Positions 11,651 through 22,243 of a stretch of 64,000 bases of DNA are shown in pieces (positions within the stretch are counted from its first letter, which is position 1; each line of letters opens with the position of its first letter). This DNA is from Ectocarpus siliculosus (Eukaryota; Sar; Phaeophyceae; Ectocarpales; Ectocarpaceae): the NCBI GenBank assembly GCA_000310025.1, contig FN648564.1, positions 180,510-244,509 on the forward strand, read 5' to 3'. A program made the translations under genes and the position numbers. The notes under the pieces were generated by a model. The model worked only from the letters and a program-made list of their open reading frames with translations, ran no database searches and was not told the origin of the DNA.

Positions 11651-11824
11651 TGTTCGATATGTCTATTGTGTGTGTGTGATCAGCAACTTCTGGAGCTGGT
11701 ACGGCAGGAAGGCCAAGTGTAAAGCATGGCCGAACCAGAGCAGCCATCACGGAAAGAGCTGCAGGAGCAGAAAGAAGGGGTCCGCGCGAGAATCCACGCG
11801 TGACTCTGAGGGGATTTCCCCACC

Positions 11825-12900
11825 TTGGTAGCATTTCTGGAGGCGCGGAATGCGGCAGCACCTGCAGCGACTGCATCTGCCGCTGGAACTGTCGCTGAAG
11901 ATGGCATTTGCAGTGTTGTGGGGGTGGTGCTGCGCAGCGGCTGCCGTATCGCCCTGCCTCACGGCAACCCTTCTTCGGTAAGCCGCAGTGAGGGATTAGG
12001 ATTGGGGGAAGTTACTACGACTGCGGGAAGAACGCGGGGTACTATAATATCAGCCGGACTCGCCGCCTCCACCAAATTTGCCGGTGGGTTCGGTGTATGT
12101 CAGTGGGCAGTGTGGAAGACATGGACATCAAGCTACACACGTACTGCATCGAGGGGGTCTGAAGCCAACTGCTCCACGTGCGGTGAATATAGCCACACGT
12201 CCCACATTTGTGTTTCAGGAAAGTGGCACACCAGTATGTGAACGTCGTTCCGACGTTACCTGCGACGAATAACTCCATCGCGGAGGACATTTCCACGGAG
12301 ATGACTTCTTCCGCGAGGAGAGTTCCCCACGAGTTTTCAACCGCTTCAGGCCGGTCATGCGCATTTTCTGGGGCGCCCGCATCGGCTGAACCCGCGGCGA
12401 CGGCGGGTGATGGTGTTTTCCCTGCTGCTGCGGCGGGGAGAGGCTGGAGAGCCCGCCGAGGCAGGTGCAGTGGTGGCGTCGGCGGCGCCCCCAGCGGCGA
12501 CGGCGGAGGCGCCCGGTGGTGGTGTTCATCTCGCTACGGTGGCGGGCAGAACGGCCGGAGAGCCCGAGTTGGCGGCTGGACCGGCGGGATCGGCGGCGGT
12601 GGCACCGGCAGCGACGGCGGCAACCGAGCATGGCTCCATCGCGATAGTGGCGTCGCCGACGCCGCTTGTGCAACAACAGTATCGGCAGCCGGAAGGGAAA
12701 GTGATGTCGTCTCAGGGAGGCGAGCCACTCCGCTTGACATCCGTCAGGAAGAGGTAGAGCAGGCGGATGACACCGACAGCGCCAGCAGTGATGATGGACG
12801 GCACGCAGAGGAGGTCGGTGATAGCAACAGTAGCAGCAGCGACGACGGGCGGCAAGTTGTCTGGTTTGGAGCATTGCTGCTCCCCCTCGACCCGGGTAAC
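11825..12900 (+). mobile_element. Probable LTR-retrotransposon gag remnant with a zinc knuckle
   Basis: A plus-strand frame (11825-12241) ends with NCSTCGEYSHTSHIC near 12168-12212, which fits the retroviral-type nucleocapsid knuckle CX2CX4HX4C. A GC-rich stretch (12380-12660) coding Gly/Ala/Arg-rich low-complexity peptides follows, as is common next to gag knuckles in Copia elements. No other element part is clear here, and I cannot say whether it belongs with the Copia pol fossil at 14.3-16.4 kb. It looks broken. The knuckle is the only specific evidence. Confidence 0.4.
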
Positions 12901-13237
12901 AGCTGAGGGCGAGGGTTAGGGGGGGCGTGCTTTGGATGAACACCCCTTTCGACCGTGGAAAGGCGTTGGGGCGGCGACGGCCGGGGTGCAGGCGTTCGCG
13001 GGCAGAGCAGCGGAGGGGGATCTGGTGGCCATGGGAGCTGGGCGCCGACAAATGGTTGAGAAAGACTCGAGGTCTGAACCGCGGCGCGACGCGAAGAATT
13101 TGACGGGCTTGCTGTGGGACCTTCCGACGTTTTGGTGTGGGTTTGATTTCGTGCAGTGTTAGATAATCTTTCTAATTTTGGTTGACAATTCATGCCCACG
13201 TGTTGCTCATTGTGTTGGTTGGCATTTTGTCCTAGGC
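12901..13237. other. No gene recognised
   Basis: Ordinary sequence ending at the G run that opens the faulty block. Confidence 0.5.
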
Positions 13238-13681
13238 GGGGGGGGGGGGGGGGGGGGGGGGACCTTTTTTGGGGGAACCCGCCCCCGTTAAAAAATGGCC
13301 CCCCCCCCCCCCAAAAAGGGGGGGAAAAAAGGCGGGGGTTCCCAAACCCCGGGGTTCCCAAAACCAAAATGGAAAGGGCCCGGGGGGGTTCGGGGAGCCC
13401 AAAAAAGGGGGGCCCCCCCCCCCCAAAGGGGGGGGGGGTTTGGTTTTTGAAAAAACCCCGGATTCGGGGGAAAAAAATTTTTTTTCGGGGCCCCCCTTTT
13501 GGGAAAACCAAAAAAGGTTCCCGTTAAGCCCCCCGGCCCCAAAAAAAGGGGGGAACCCCCGGGTTTAACCCCGGAAAAAAGGGACCCTTTCAACCCCCCA
13601 AAAAAAAAGGGCCTGGGGGGAAAGTTTTCCGCCAACCCCCCAAAAAAATCCCCCCCCGGGGAACCCAAAAAAACCAAACTG
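13238..13681. other. Faulty sequence: smeared duplicate of 13782-14220
   Basis: The block is made of artificial-looking homopolymer runs. It aligns nearly base for base with the sequence after the gap: the opening G run matches 13782, GTTAAAAAATGGCCC matches GTTAGACCATTGCCC at about 13826, GGTTCCCGTTAAGCC at 13516 matches GGTTACCGTTAATGCC at 14049, and GGGACCCTTTCAA matches GGGACTCATTCAA at 14113. In each case bases have been overwritten by their neighbours, as in a failed read after a G run. Open frames here are meaningless. Confidence 0.85.
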
Positions 13682-13781
13682 NNNNNNNNNNNNNNNNNNN
13701 NNNNNNNNNNNNNNNNNNNNNNNNNNNNNNNNNNNNNNNNNNNNNNNNNNNNNNNNNNNNNNNNNNNNNNNNNNNNNNNNN
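13682..13781. other. Assembly gap of 100 N
   Basis: Exactly 100 N, the usual placeholder for a gap of unknown size. It lies against the G run of a LINE 3' end. Confidence 0.99.
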
Positions 13782-13985
13782 GGGGGGGGGGGTACTCTTT
13801 GTCGTGCAAGCCGTCGTCGTTAGACCATTGCCCTCGCATCCCTACAAAGCCGGGACGAAGCACGCCGGGCTCTCACATCACCAGGCTCTCACATCACCAA
13901 CTGCGAAGGGCCGTGAGGTGTTCGGCGAGTCGTACGAAGGGTGCGCTGCATCCTGCTAAGGGTGCGGGCGTTGTGCTTGCTGAAA
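13782..13985 (-). mobile_element. 5'-truncated LINE 3' end (minus strand)
   Basis: Starting with an 11-base G run (the LINE C-tail reversed), the sequence matches the reverse complement of 29285-29483 with scattered differences: GTCGTTAGACCATTG, CATCCCTACAAAGCCGGGAC and CCTGCTAAGGGTG are all present. CTCACATCACCAG is duplicated within it. Similarity ends near 13985, as expected for an insertion truncated at its 5' side. Lies in reverse orientation next to the Copia fossil. Confidence 0.8.
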
Positions 13986-14059
13986 TACCCGTGATTCGAG
14001 GGAACAGAGTTTCTTTCGCGGCTACACCATTAGGCAACATCATAAACGGTTACCGTTAA

Positions 14060-16420
14060 TGCCCCGCGTCTACATAGAAGGGGAGTAGCCACGGGTATGA
14101 CTCGCGGAAAAAGGGACTCATTCAAGCCGTCAAAAACAGTAGGCCTGGACGGACAGTTCATCGGCAACGCCCGATAGACATGCACCCGTCGGCGACCCAA
14201 ACAAGCCTAGCTCGGAGCTGAATGGTTTTGGCTACACGAATGACGAGGTTCAGAAGGGCATCCAAGCACTCCACTTCATGACCACTGCAGTCGTCAGGAT
14301 CGTGAGTACGGTGCACGCGAGCCTCCCGGAGGGGAGGGAGACCTCGAAGCGCCAGCGGAAGGCGGAGCATGCTTTTCTCGCGAGCGACGGTAGCAGCAGG
14401 AGGAGTGCCAGGCCGCGGCAACAGCGGCCGTCGCAAAGGAAGCGGCCGCGGCGGCAACCAGAGGGAGGACGGAGGTGGTACAAAGGCCGGTGGTGGCGGC
14501 AGTGGCCGAGGCAGTGGCGGCGGTACAGGCAGCATACGAGATCGCTGCTTTCCCTCGATGCGGAATCTGTATGTCCAAACTGGTTACCATACACACTCTT
14601 TGTAGGTATAGAGGAACATGCCTGTACTAACTGCTCCTGGCAACGCGAAAGCGTCCAAAACCCCTTTGACATCAACTTCCACTGTGCGCACGGCCAATCC
14701 TACGAGGTGCTGCCGAAGAACACGGCGAGGCAGCAAGGCACGAGGTTTTCCAACCCCATCCCCAACACAAAATCCACCCGAGCAAAAAAGCTGCAGAGAG
14801 TTATTGTGGATGTCAGTGGAAAGGCAAGGGTCCAGAGCTTGGTTGCGGCTCTGGCGTCACTCGAACGCAGTTCCCACTCTCCCCTAGGAAAGCATCCGAG
14901 CTACGTAGAATCCCCCTCCATGACCGTAGCCGGCGTTGTCAAGTCTGTGCAAGGGCAGGGGTGGGAGCAGGCCATTCTGGAAGAGCTTGATGGGCACGTG
15001 GACACAGGAAATTTTCCCTTCGTAGATGGTACATAGGTCTGTACGCTCGAAGTGGTGCTTCAGTTGGCGAATGAACAAGGAAAGGAAGATTGAAAAGCTC
15101 AAAGCGTGTCTGGTTCCTCCGGTTCTTTCGCGAATTCCAAATGTGGGCTAGTTCCACTCATCTTGCCCTTGCCCACAACCGCATCCCAAAAAATGTTGCT
15201 TGCGGTAGCCAACGAAAAGGACGTGAACCACAACCAATGGGACGTGAAACAGGCGTACGCACATGCCATATTGGATGGGGAAGTGAACGTGACGCTCCCC
15301 GACTGGTGCGCGGAAAAATCCCATGAAATCGTAAAGGCTGAGCGTTCTATTTACGATATAAAGCAGAGCAGTAGGCAGTGGGGGTACGCGCCGCCGACAC
15401 GCTAGTCAAGAGGGGCTCGAGGAGTGCCAGGCGGACCCGTGTATATTCCGCAAGATGGTAGACGAAGTCGTGGATGACATTTGAGTCGCTTGGTCTGGCG
15501 AGGATTGCAAGGAGTTGCACGCTTCTCTCAGCAAGAAATTCCCCACCAAAGAAAGACCTTGGAGAGTGCGTGTGGTTTGACACTGTTCAATTGAGAGACA
15601 AGCAGAGGCTGGGATTCTGGAAATCTCACAGACCGCGTACATTCACAGCATGGTGAATCGCGATGATGTACAATCGACCTCCCCCACCCTGCTTTGGCGG
15701 TAACCATAATGGTGGTCGAGTAGATCATGTTGTGCGGGGTCGAGAACCCTCACTCCGCGCAACGGGGGATGATCGCACCACGTTGTGTTAAAATGGTCAA
15801 GCTTCCTCGAGGCAGTTACACAGTGCTTACAACTGTCTCTGGAAGTGAAAGCACCAGAAAATAAATTAAGTCATACGTAGCTGTCATCCGTACGCAAGGA
15901 AGTAAGCACAAGATGCCGAACACCCTTAGCAGGATGGCAGCTCACCCTTCATGCGACTCGCCAAATACCTCACGGCGCTTCGCGCTTGGTGATGTGAGAG
16001 CCTGGTCCGGTGAGAACCCGGCGTGCTCCGTCCCGGCTTTGTAGGGATGCGAGGTCAATGGTCAAACGACTACGGCATGCACGGACTATGAGTACACCCC
16101 CCCCCCCCCCCCCCCACCCTGCTTCCCCTGGTGCCAACCTAGGACCCGAGCCAGATGACTAGAGTGGAGAGGAGTGGCCGGTGAGGAAGGCCACTGGCAG
16201 CATGATCAGGTACTACGCGCGTGTACTGCAGTCTGAGAGAGGGACACAAGAGATTATTCTGGCAGGTCGAAACGTGTGCCTAGCCCTCTTGGTCGGCCTA
16301 GAAACAACACGAACGAAGCGGCATAAATCCTGCGTCCCCCAAAGCTTTCGCCGGGTGGTCTCGGTAGTCTCTTAATAACTACACGCGTGGTCTACAGTCG
16401 GCGAGACGCGGAAGACTACA
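14060..16420 (+). mobile_element. Copia-type LTR retrotransposon fossil (gag hinge to RT and beyond)
   Basis: In order along the plus strand: a Gly/Arg-rich hinge near 14370-14540; the start of the Copia RT region with WEQAILEELDGH near 14960-15000; the RT core with NQWDVKQAYAHAILDGEV near 15235-15290 and SIYDIKQSSRQWG near 15350-15385; then later RT landmarks such as FPTK..DLGECVWF near 15540-15575. After a nested LINE piece at 15695-16115, Copia-like sequence resumes with VRKATGSMI near 16180-16210. These match known Copia pol landmarks. It is clearly broken, with several breaks and no detectable LTRs, so it is old. The start is not well defined. Confidence 0.75.
15695..16115 (+). mobile_element. 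5'-truncated LINE 3' end nested in the Copia fossil
   Basis: The 421 bases match 29068-29483 closely, from TGGCGGT..AACCATAATGG to the C-tail (19 C, 16097-16115). ACCCTGCTT is present on both sides, at 15686-15694 and 16116-16124, a 9-bp target-site duplication. Truncation at the 5' side, an intact 3' end and flanking repeats are the signature of LINE insertion. The 3' stem (16029-16034 with 16044-16049) is present. It inserted after the Copia copy was already there. Confidence 0.88.
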
Positions 16421-17290
16421 ATAAAAAATATTCGATGCACCCACGGGGACGCGCATAATCCACGCACCCACACTTGGCGGTCCCGCCTTACAGACCTGCA
16501 CGAGCACCGATTACCACCTACAAGATCGACTTGTTGAAGCCCTACTCCAAGCACCATCAATCAACCTAGCACCTACCCACGCAGGAACAACCCATGTAGA
16601 TTCATCACATCAATACCAACCTAGCACCTTTTCGAGCAGTAACAACCTAGAAATTTTCCCATCAACACCAACCTAGCGCCAATGCCCGCACACCAACCTG
16701 CTGTAGAACCGACCCACCCAGCGCCAATCTAACACGGATCGGGTGGGTTTGGGTTAGGGGTTTAGAGCTAGAGTTTTTAGCCGGTTTCAAGCCCCTGCCA
16801 AAGCAGAGAAGCCTATGTTTAGAAGTACCAGAATTTTTGTATGAAGTGGAGTAAGAAACGGGTTGAGGCTGCAACGTTTTCTCCTCATTTGTTCGTGCGT
16901 AAAATTTTCGACCTGTGAAAGGTGTGGGTGCATTGCTTACATGCGCCCCCCTGGGTGCATACAAATGTTTGGGCTAAACTTCTAGCGCTACTGCTGCTTG
17001 CTTAGACATCTGCATACCACACAAATACAATCAAGTGAATGAGTCAGAGTTTGGACAACGAACGACTTGAGTTATTGAGGAGAGAATCCCGCCAGCCCGG
17101 AGTGAGTTATAGTGTTCGGTAGTTGGTTATCCCGTCTAGTATTTAGTTATTGTACATGACCCACAACGGATATGGGGAAACTTTCAAGACTCTATATGAA
17201 AAATAAGGAGTCAGCAAGAATACCGTCAGACCACTGATCAGGCAATGCATGAATGAATGGTTGTTTAAGATCGAGTCTGCACACAGACAG
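16421..17290. other. No gene recognised; short tandem repeat inside
   Basis: CAACCTAGCACC-type units of about 52 bp repeat about two and a half times at 16561-16735 (starts near 16562, 16617 and 16669). Otherwise nothing is supported up to the array border at 17291. Confidence 0.5.
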
Positions 17291-18551
17291 CAGGCCCTCA
17301 ATCCTCCTGTTGGTGGCGTCATACCGTGCGGTCTGCAATAAAACTATGTAGGCAGGCGTCAAAATAATCCCCGTCGATAGCGCGGGAACAGAGACAACGC
17401 CACCACACGGCAGAGAAACCCGCCCTACAAACACAAGCCAGACCCGCACAGTGAGAGGATCTCTTGTACAATGGAGTTGGTCCTTTCCTCTACCCATCCT
17501 CTTCGTGCTCCCAAAGGATTTATGTGTGATTTACAAAATCGTTTTCAGAAATAAATACAGACAGCGGCATTGAAGTGCCCCACAGCCCACGATGGGCGGC
17601 AGGGCCCGAATCGCAAGCGAAGGTTAGATACGGGAATTAATAGAACATAGCAGGAATAAGATGGAATTCAGGTTGCTGCGTGTTTCTCCAAGAGGTTTTC
17701 GTTTATATAATATTGAAGTGAGTCGCGTCTCGTTCCCACCGGGGGTTGAAAACGCGGAATTTCGGTTGAAGTGAACTATCGGTCGTTACTATGATTGATG
17801 CTGGGAGTTGTTGAAGGTTGGTATGACGTCGAGGTGGAAGAAATCCGGTGCGATAGCAGACGCTGGTGACGCGACGAAGAAACTCCAATGAATGGGCACA
17901 TCGCTCTAGGGTGCTGCATGGTGTCGCATATCTTGAAAAATCGAAGGTGTTGGGGGTTGGTCGTGCCCCACCTACTTCAAGAACCGTCTTTCGTCACTTT
18001 GTGTGAAGTGCAGCAAAGCGTGATGATGTAGGTGCTGCAAATGCGTTCAACGCCACGGGTAAGGAAGACAAAATACAGAAAAACAAACCTTGGCTTTTGT
18101 ACATGCATATCTTCGAAAGAAATCAAAAACAACACTCAAGTATTGTGTAGAAAAAGTTCTTCACTATCTACTACTGATGCGTCGGACGATGACAATTACC
18201 GTCGCTCAACCTCCTTGGACTTGGACGGACAAGAGATAGTCACCAAAGATCGTACGCCCGGGATTCTTCGCGATTCTACGCGGATTAATGAAGATGTACA
18301 GAACGCGCCACCACTTAAGAACCGCTTATTTAGCTGGAGGCTCGACGCTTATTGGTTACCTCCAACCGTGCACATGTTCTTATTTTCCAAGTTCTTATTT
18401 GGAGCAGGTATCCACCTATGGTAAACGAGGTTCTTGTTCTTATTTCTATACCGATTGCCGTATGCAGAGGACACAGACAGGTCTTTCTGCGTGGATTTCA
18501 TCACGAGACACTACTGCTGTAAGAGTACAATGTAGCCGTAAAATCGCCCCC

Positions 18552-19366
18552 TAGGTGGCAGTGCCGCATGTACGGTATGGGAGAGGAGAGGTTGCCGAGA
18601 AAGGCTTAGGAGGCGAAGTGGACAAACAAGAAGAATTGGTGTACCAACCTACGGAGTGAGTTAATGTTGTAGATGACGCATGGAAGGGGGTCCAACTTGA
18701 CAAAGGTGATACACTCGAGAGGGGAGGTCTAGAGGGGTTCAAGGAGAAGATATCTGTTGTTGCTTTGGCGAGAGAGAAGGACAGGATCAAACCAAAGAAA
18801 CCAAGGACACGGAGGGTCTCGATGTGTACGGAATGCCAAAGAAGGAATATATTTAAAGATTACCTACATGGAGGGCCAATGGATGCAGGGACAAAGCTGG
18901 AGGTCAAACCTAGGACTGGGGATGTTGGCCTTTGAGAACGTAGACGAAGATTGAGGAAGGTAGACGATAAAGACGACAAACCAAGGTGTGATTGCGGCTC
19001 CGAGGGCGAAGACCATCTTCATGTACTTGCGGAATGCCCTTGGTACAAGAAGGAGAGGGAAATGTACATGACTGAGCTAGCTGGGGAAAAAAGTAGAAGG
19101 AAGAAGTACAGAAAAAAAGACAATTGACGAATGTAAATAGCCAGGAGAAGACGGTAGGTGTACTGGGGCATAGGAAATGGGTTGGAAATAAGGCGGAAAG
19201 TGATACCGATGGGAAAACATGTTTGAGCGACCTTTTTGACAACGTAGGAAGGAACGATTGGCCATCGGTGATCGAACCTGTGGGAACAATGCTCCGTCCT
19301 GTCGAGGACGCGTGGTCAACGGTCTAACCGTAAGGCTGCCAAAACATGAGAGAGACTACACCCCCC
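18552..19366 (+). mobile_element. LINE 3' fragment A (C-terminal zinc domain and 3' UTR)
   Basis: The plus strand around 18960-19060 reads KPRCDCGSEGEDHLHVLAEC then PWYKKERE, the Cys/Cys/His/Cys pattern found after the RT in Jockey/I-like LINEs (zf-RVT type), preceded by the usual Gly/His-rich linker. Stops interrupt the frame, so it is dead. The 3' end carries the stem CGTCCT/AGGACG (19295-19300 with 19305-19310), then GGTCAACGGTCTAACCGTAAGG and a 6-C tail at 19361-19366. RT and endonuclease parts are missing (5' truncation). A second, diverged copy follows directly. Confidence 0.7.
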
Positions 19367-19407
19367 TTCGGATCCAACTCCTACGATCGGGAAGAGGCGT
19401 AAGTAGG

Positions 19408-20271
19408 TTAAAATGGCAGGCAGGCCGTATGTTGTACGATGTGGGAGAGGAGAGATTGCCGAGAGAAGCCTGGGAGGCGAAGTGGACAAACAAGAAAAAT
19501 GGAGGTACCAACCCGGAGGGAGTGGATTAAGGTTGTAGACGGCGTAGGAAGAGTTCAAAATCGATTAGGTTGGTACATTGGAAACGAACGGTGTAGATCT
19601 AGAGGGGTTCGAGAACAAGAAATCTGCTTCTTTCGCCGAGAGAGAACACCATATAACAAAAGGATCCAAGGATAAGGAGGGTCTCCATGTGTACGGATGT
19701 TGAAAGAAGGTGTAGGTACCTACTACATGGACCAATGGATGCAGGGAGAAAGCCGAAGGTCAAATTTTGGAGGGGGGAAAACGGCCTTCGAGAACATTGA
19801 CGAAGATTCAGGAAGGTAGACGATGAAGACGAGTTCAATGTGAATGCGACTCCGAGAGTGAAGACCGGGTTCATGTCGTTGCGAAACGTCCGTGTTGGGC
19901 GACAAGGACAGAGAAATGTACATGACTGAGTTGGACATGTAGAAGAAAAGATACAGGGAGGTGTTTGAGGCATGGAATAGCCAGGAGAAAACGGTGGTAG
20001 CTGTACAGGAAGTGGGTTGAAAAGGCGGGAAGTGATATCGATATAGGGTAGATCGGCTAGGGAGAACATGGTTTGGCCACGTTTGACAAAGTACTTCGAA
20101 GTGGGAAGGAACGATTGGCATCAGTGATCCTGTTGGAACATGGATGCGTCCTCTCGAAGACGTTGGTCAATTGTCCTACCGCTAAGGCATGCGAAACATG
20201 AGAGAGAGTACGTTCTCCCCCTCCGCGCGTACAAGAATTCATCACGAGGTCCTCTCTCTCCCCCCCCCCCC
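19408..20271 (+). mobile_element. LINE 3' fragment B, tandem to fragment A
   Basis: It aligns with fragment A throughout: GGGAGAGGAGAGATTGCCGAG, CTACATGGACCAATGGATGCAGGG and GAAATGTACATGACTGAG are shared. The offset is about 860 bp. The zinc region near 19840-19900 is more damaged than in A. The 3' end has the shared tail words (GGTCAATTGTCCTACCG, CATGAGAGAGAGTAC) and ends in a 12-C run at 20260-20271. Two same-orientation 3' fragments in one DNA transposon mean either a tandem duplication or two independent insertions; the divergence favours an old event. Confidence 0.65.
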
Positions 20272-20562
20272 GCCTCGAATCAAAAACTAACTGCTGTTTG
20301 GGTCACCCCCAGCCTCCTGAGTTCTTATCTTGCAGCCGCCGCGTTTTGGGGCTCCGTTCTTATCTCTATGCGCATTGGTACACCGGGCGGGTTCTTGTTC
20401 TTAATACAACGTCGGAACTGAACATATGTTCTTATGGCCAAGTTCTTAGATTTCGGATTGTTTGAGGCTCAAGTTCTTAACTGCTAAGTTCTTAAGTGGT
20501 GGCGCGTTCTGTACTGTAGCCATTTTGAAAAATATTTCGCTTCGCAAAAAGGACCTCCAGTA

Positions 20563-20928
20563 CAGTAGCGGCTATGGTTCAAGATAGGGGCGCGACAAAC
20601 CCCGTTTTTCTCTCTTGAATCAGGCTTTCTCTTCTTGGCTACGGTTTGAGAGGATATTCTCTTGAACCGTGAAAATCTTTCAAGAGAGCTTTCCCTTAAA
20701 CGCACCAGTGGTGGCATTTTGAAGGCCATGTTAGATGGACGCTCTCGTTTCAACCAGGTGAAAGAGTTTGTCGAAGACATATCAATCACGTTACATCACG
20801 TCGTTAGCTTGTGCTAGCGCCACACATGCTCAACCCGTGTCATGGCGAGTCTTGTACCCACGGGTACATTCCTGACGATAATATTGAATTTTCTCTGAAC
20901 AGTATCTCCTAAACCGTAGCCGCTACTG
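20563..20928. mobile_element. 366-bp Tc1/mariner-type MITE
   Basis: Ends CAGTAGCGGCTATGGTT and AACCGTAGCCGCTACTG are 17-bp inverted repeats with one mismatch. TA flanks both sides (20561-20562 and 20929-20930). The S segment reads CCTCCAGTAACAAATAGC at 34353 in unit 3 but CCTCCAGTA, element, TAACCAACAGC here, which shows the insertion site exactly. The minus strand codes a basic peptide of about 75 residues (20563-20789, LERFSRFKRISSQTVAKKRK), possibly a relic of a transposase N-terminus, but this is weak. Confidence 0.9.
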
Positions 20929-21868
20929 TAACCAACAGCTGTCCCCTTTTGGTTGTGCTGACTGGAACGGCGCGACCGCCACGTGTAGGAAAAAAACGAT
21001 CAATATATAAAAAAAAACTAACAAGTACTGAAAAAGAAACTCCCTCCCGTTTTGGGTTGTGCCGCAGCACGCGCCCCCTCCCCCACAAGGCGATTCGACA
21101 CAAACAATCAATCCCTGAACGAAAACAGTGGACTTCCACATCCACTGTCAACAATTCCCTTTGTTTGACAACTTGATGAAGTGGAAAAAACCTTTAGCAG
21201 CAAGTTCCAATAGCCGTCCACAACCCGTTGAGAAGTTCGGATACGGCTCTACGCCGCCAACACAAACGGATGGGATGATTCCGGGTTATCGCAGATAAGA
21301 AGAACTCGGCTTGTGGGAGAGACATGTGCCCGCGAAGACAGGGTGTTGAACGTCCCGTTACGCTTTACTTTCAGATTTCTTTCCACATTACCCTCAGAAA
21401 AGTGTACCTTTGTGCAGGGGGATAACTGAACTGGACCACACTGATATCCTCTTTGCGAGAAGGGCCTTTTGCCACACCTACAGCAAAGTGCGGCTTTGCC
21501 GCGGGTTTTGGACAACGTGGAAAAAGAAAACGGCTCAATACTTCATTCTTTTTCTGGGATGTTTGGGTCCTCCCAAATAAGACCACTGAGGACGCGTGAA
21601 GACTACCAAGGATCCTTCACTTTGCGAGAAAGTTTCGTCGGATGCAAATAAACAGAACATTCGAAGTATGCCCCAAATAGTACTACCTACTAACATTTGA
21701 ATGCCCTAACAACTACTTTATCGCTTCTAAGCACTCAAAGTGTGGGCAGTTCATGCCTCCGGGAAAAATAAGGAAAACACAAAAACGTTTGTCATTGGGA
21801 GAATCGACCAGCGATTCATGCAAGCATGAGTAATCCGTCACACCCCATTCGGGTAAGTGCCGTAGTAT

Positions 21869-22243
21869 CTACGGGTGCAGCGGAGACCATTCTTGTTGCC
21901 TTTGAACATGAAGGACACTAGTTTGCTGCAAAAGATGTGTGTGCAATCGGAAGAAGATTTGTCTCCATCGGGTGGTGGTGTGCTTGGTTGTGAAAGCTAC
22001 ATGGTCTTCCGGTTTGGATGGAGTGTAGATGTCACCAACAGGGGTGGCTGGGAGAAGAGTGCAAGACTTCAGTTTGCACGTGTTGCAGCAGTGTACACAT
22101 GTGCAGCAGTAATCGGGCCGAAGGTGGTCTGCATATTGTGCTGTCGATTTGTCGCACAGGGACACGCACGAACTTTCAGAAGGACATGCGAGATGTTGTT
22201 GCGGGTAACTCACACACACTACTGTAGGATGTCTTTTGCACAA
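21869..22243 (-). CDS. Macro-repeat V-segment open frame, copy 1
   Basis: The minus frame ends at 21869 and is open for about 124 codons, though its track has no ATG start. It is shared with the V segment of unit 4 (43771-44169): CPSESSCVSLCDKST, YADHLRPD, TPSKPEDHVAF, FRLHTHLLQQT and WSPLHP-stop occur in both in the same frame, and one length difference (22038-22110) is 9 bases, so the frame is kept. Upstream, the two copies fall out of register, and the ATG corresponding to copy 2 is in another frame here. Substitutions are not clearly silent-biased. A coding role is possible but unproven; no family recognised. Cys- and His-rich. Confidence 0.3.
   Translation of the reverse strand: MCKRHPTVVCVSYPQQHLACPSESSCVSLCDKSTAQYADHLRPDYCCTCVHCCNTCKLKSCTLLPATPVGDIYTPSKPEDHVAFTTKHTTTRWRQIFFRLHTHLLQQTSVLHVQRQQEWSPLHP

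Larger units (their letters stand above)
18299..20511. mobile_element. TA-flanked DNA transposon with perfect 24-bp inverted ends
   Basis: The ends 18299-18322 and 20488-20511 are exact inverted copies beginning CAGAACGCGCC. TA lies just outside both (18297-18298 and 20512-20513). Comparison with the other macro-repeat units shows the surrounding R/S sequence is interrupted exactly here, so this is an insertion of 2213 bp with TA duplication, the habit of Tc1/mariner-type elements. Both ends carry many copies of GTTCTTA: near 18376, 18391, 18437 on the left and 20322, 20358, 20397, 20430, 20443, 20473, 20488 on the right. No transposase is seen; the interior is filled by two LINE fragments, so the copy cannot move by itself. 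Confidence 0.85.

Noticed and set aside
12744-13863. Long Gly/Pro-rich frames on both strands
   Set aside because: They run through the faulty homopolymer block and the N gap and are artefacts.
16742-16764. Telomere-like GGGTTTGGGTTAGGGG
   Set aside because: Two irregular units only, inside ordinary sequence.
19250-19345. tRNA-like reading of the reverse strand (GGTTCGATCAC as a B box) in the LINE 3' end
   Set aside because: No acceptor stem or proper A box; a LINE 3' stem-loop explains the pairing better.
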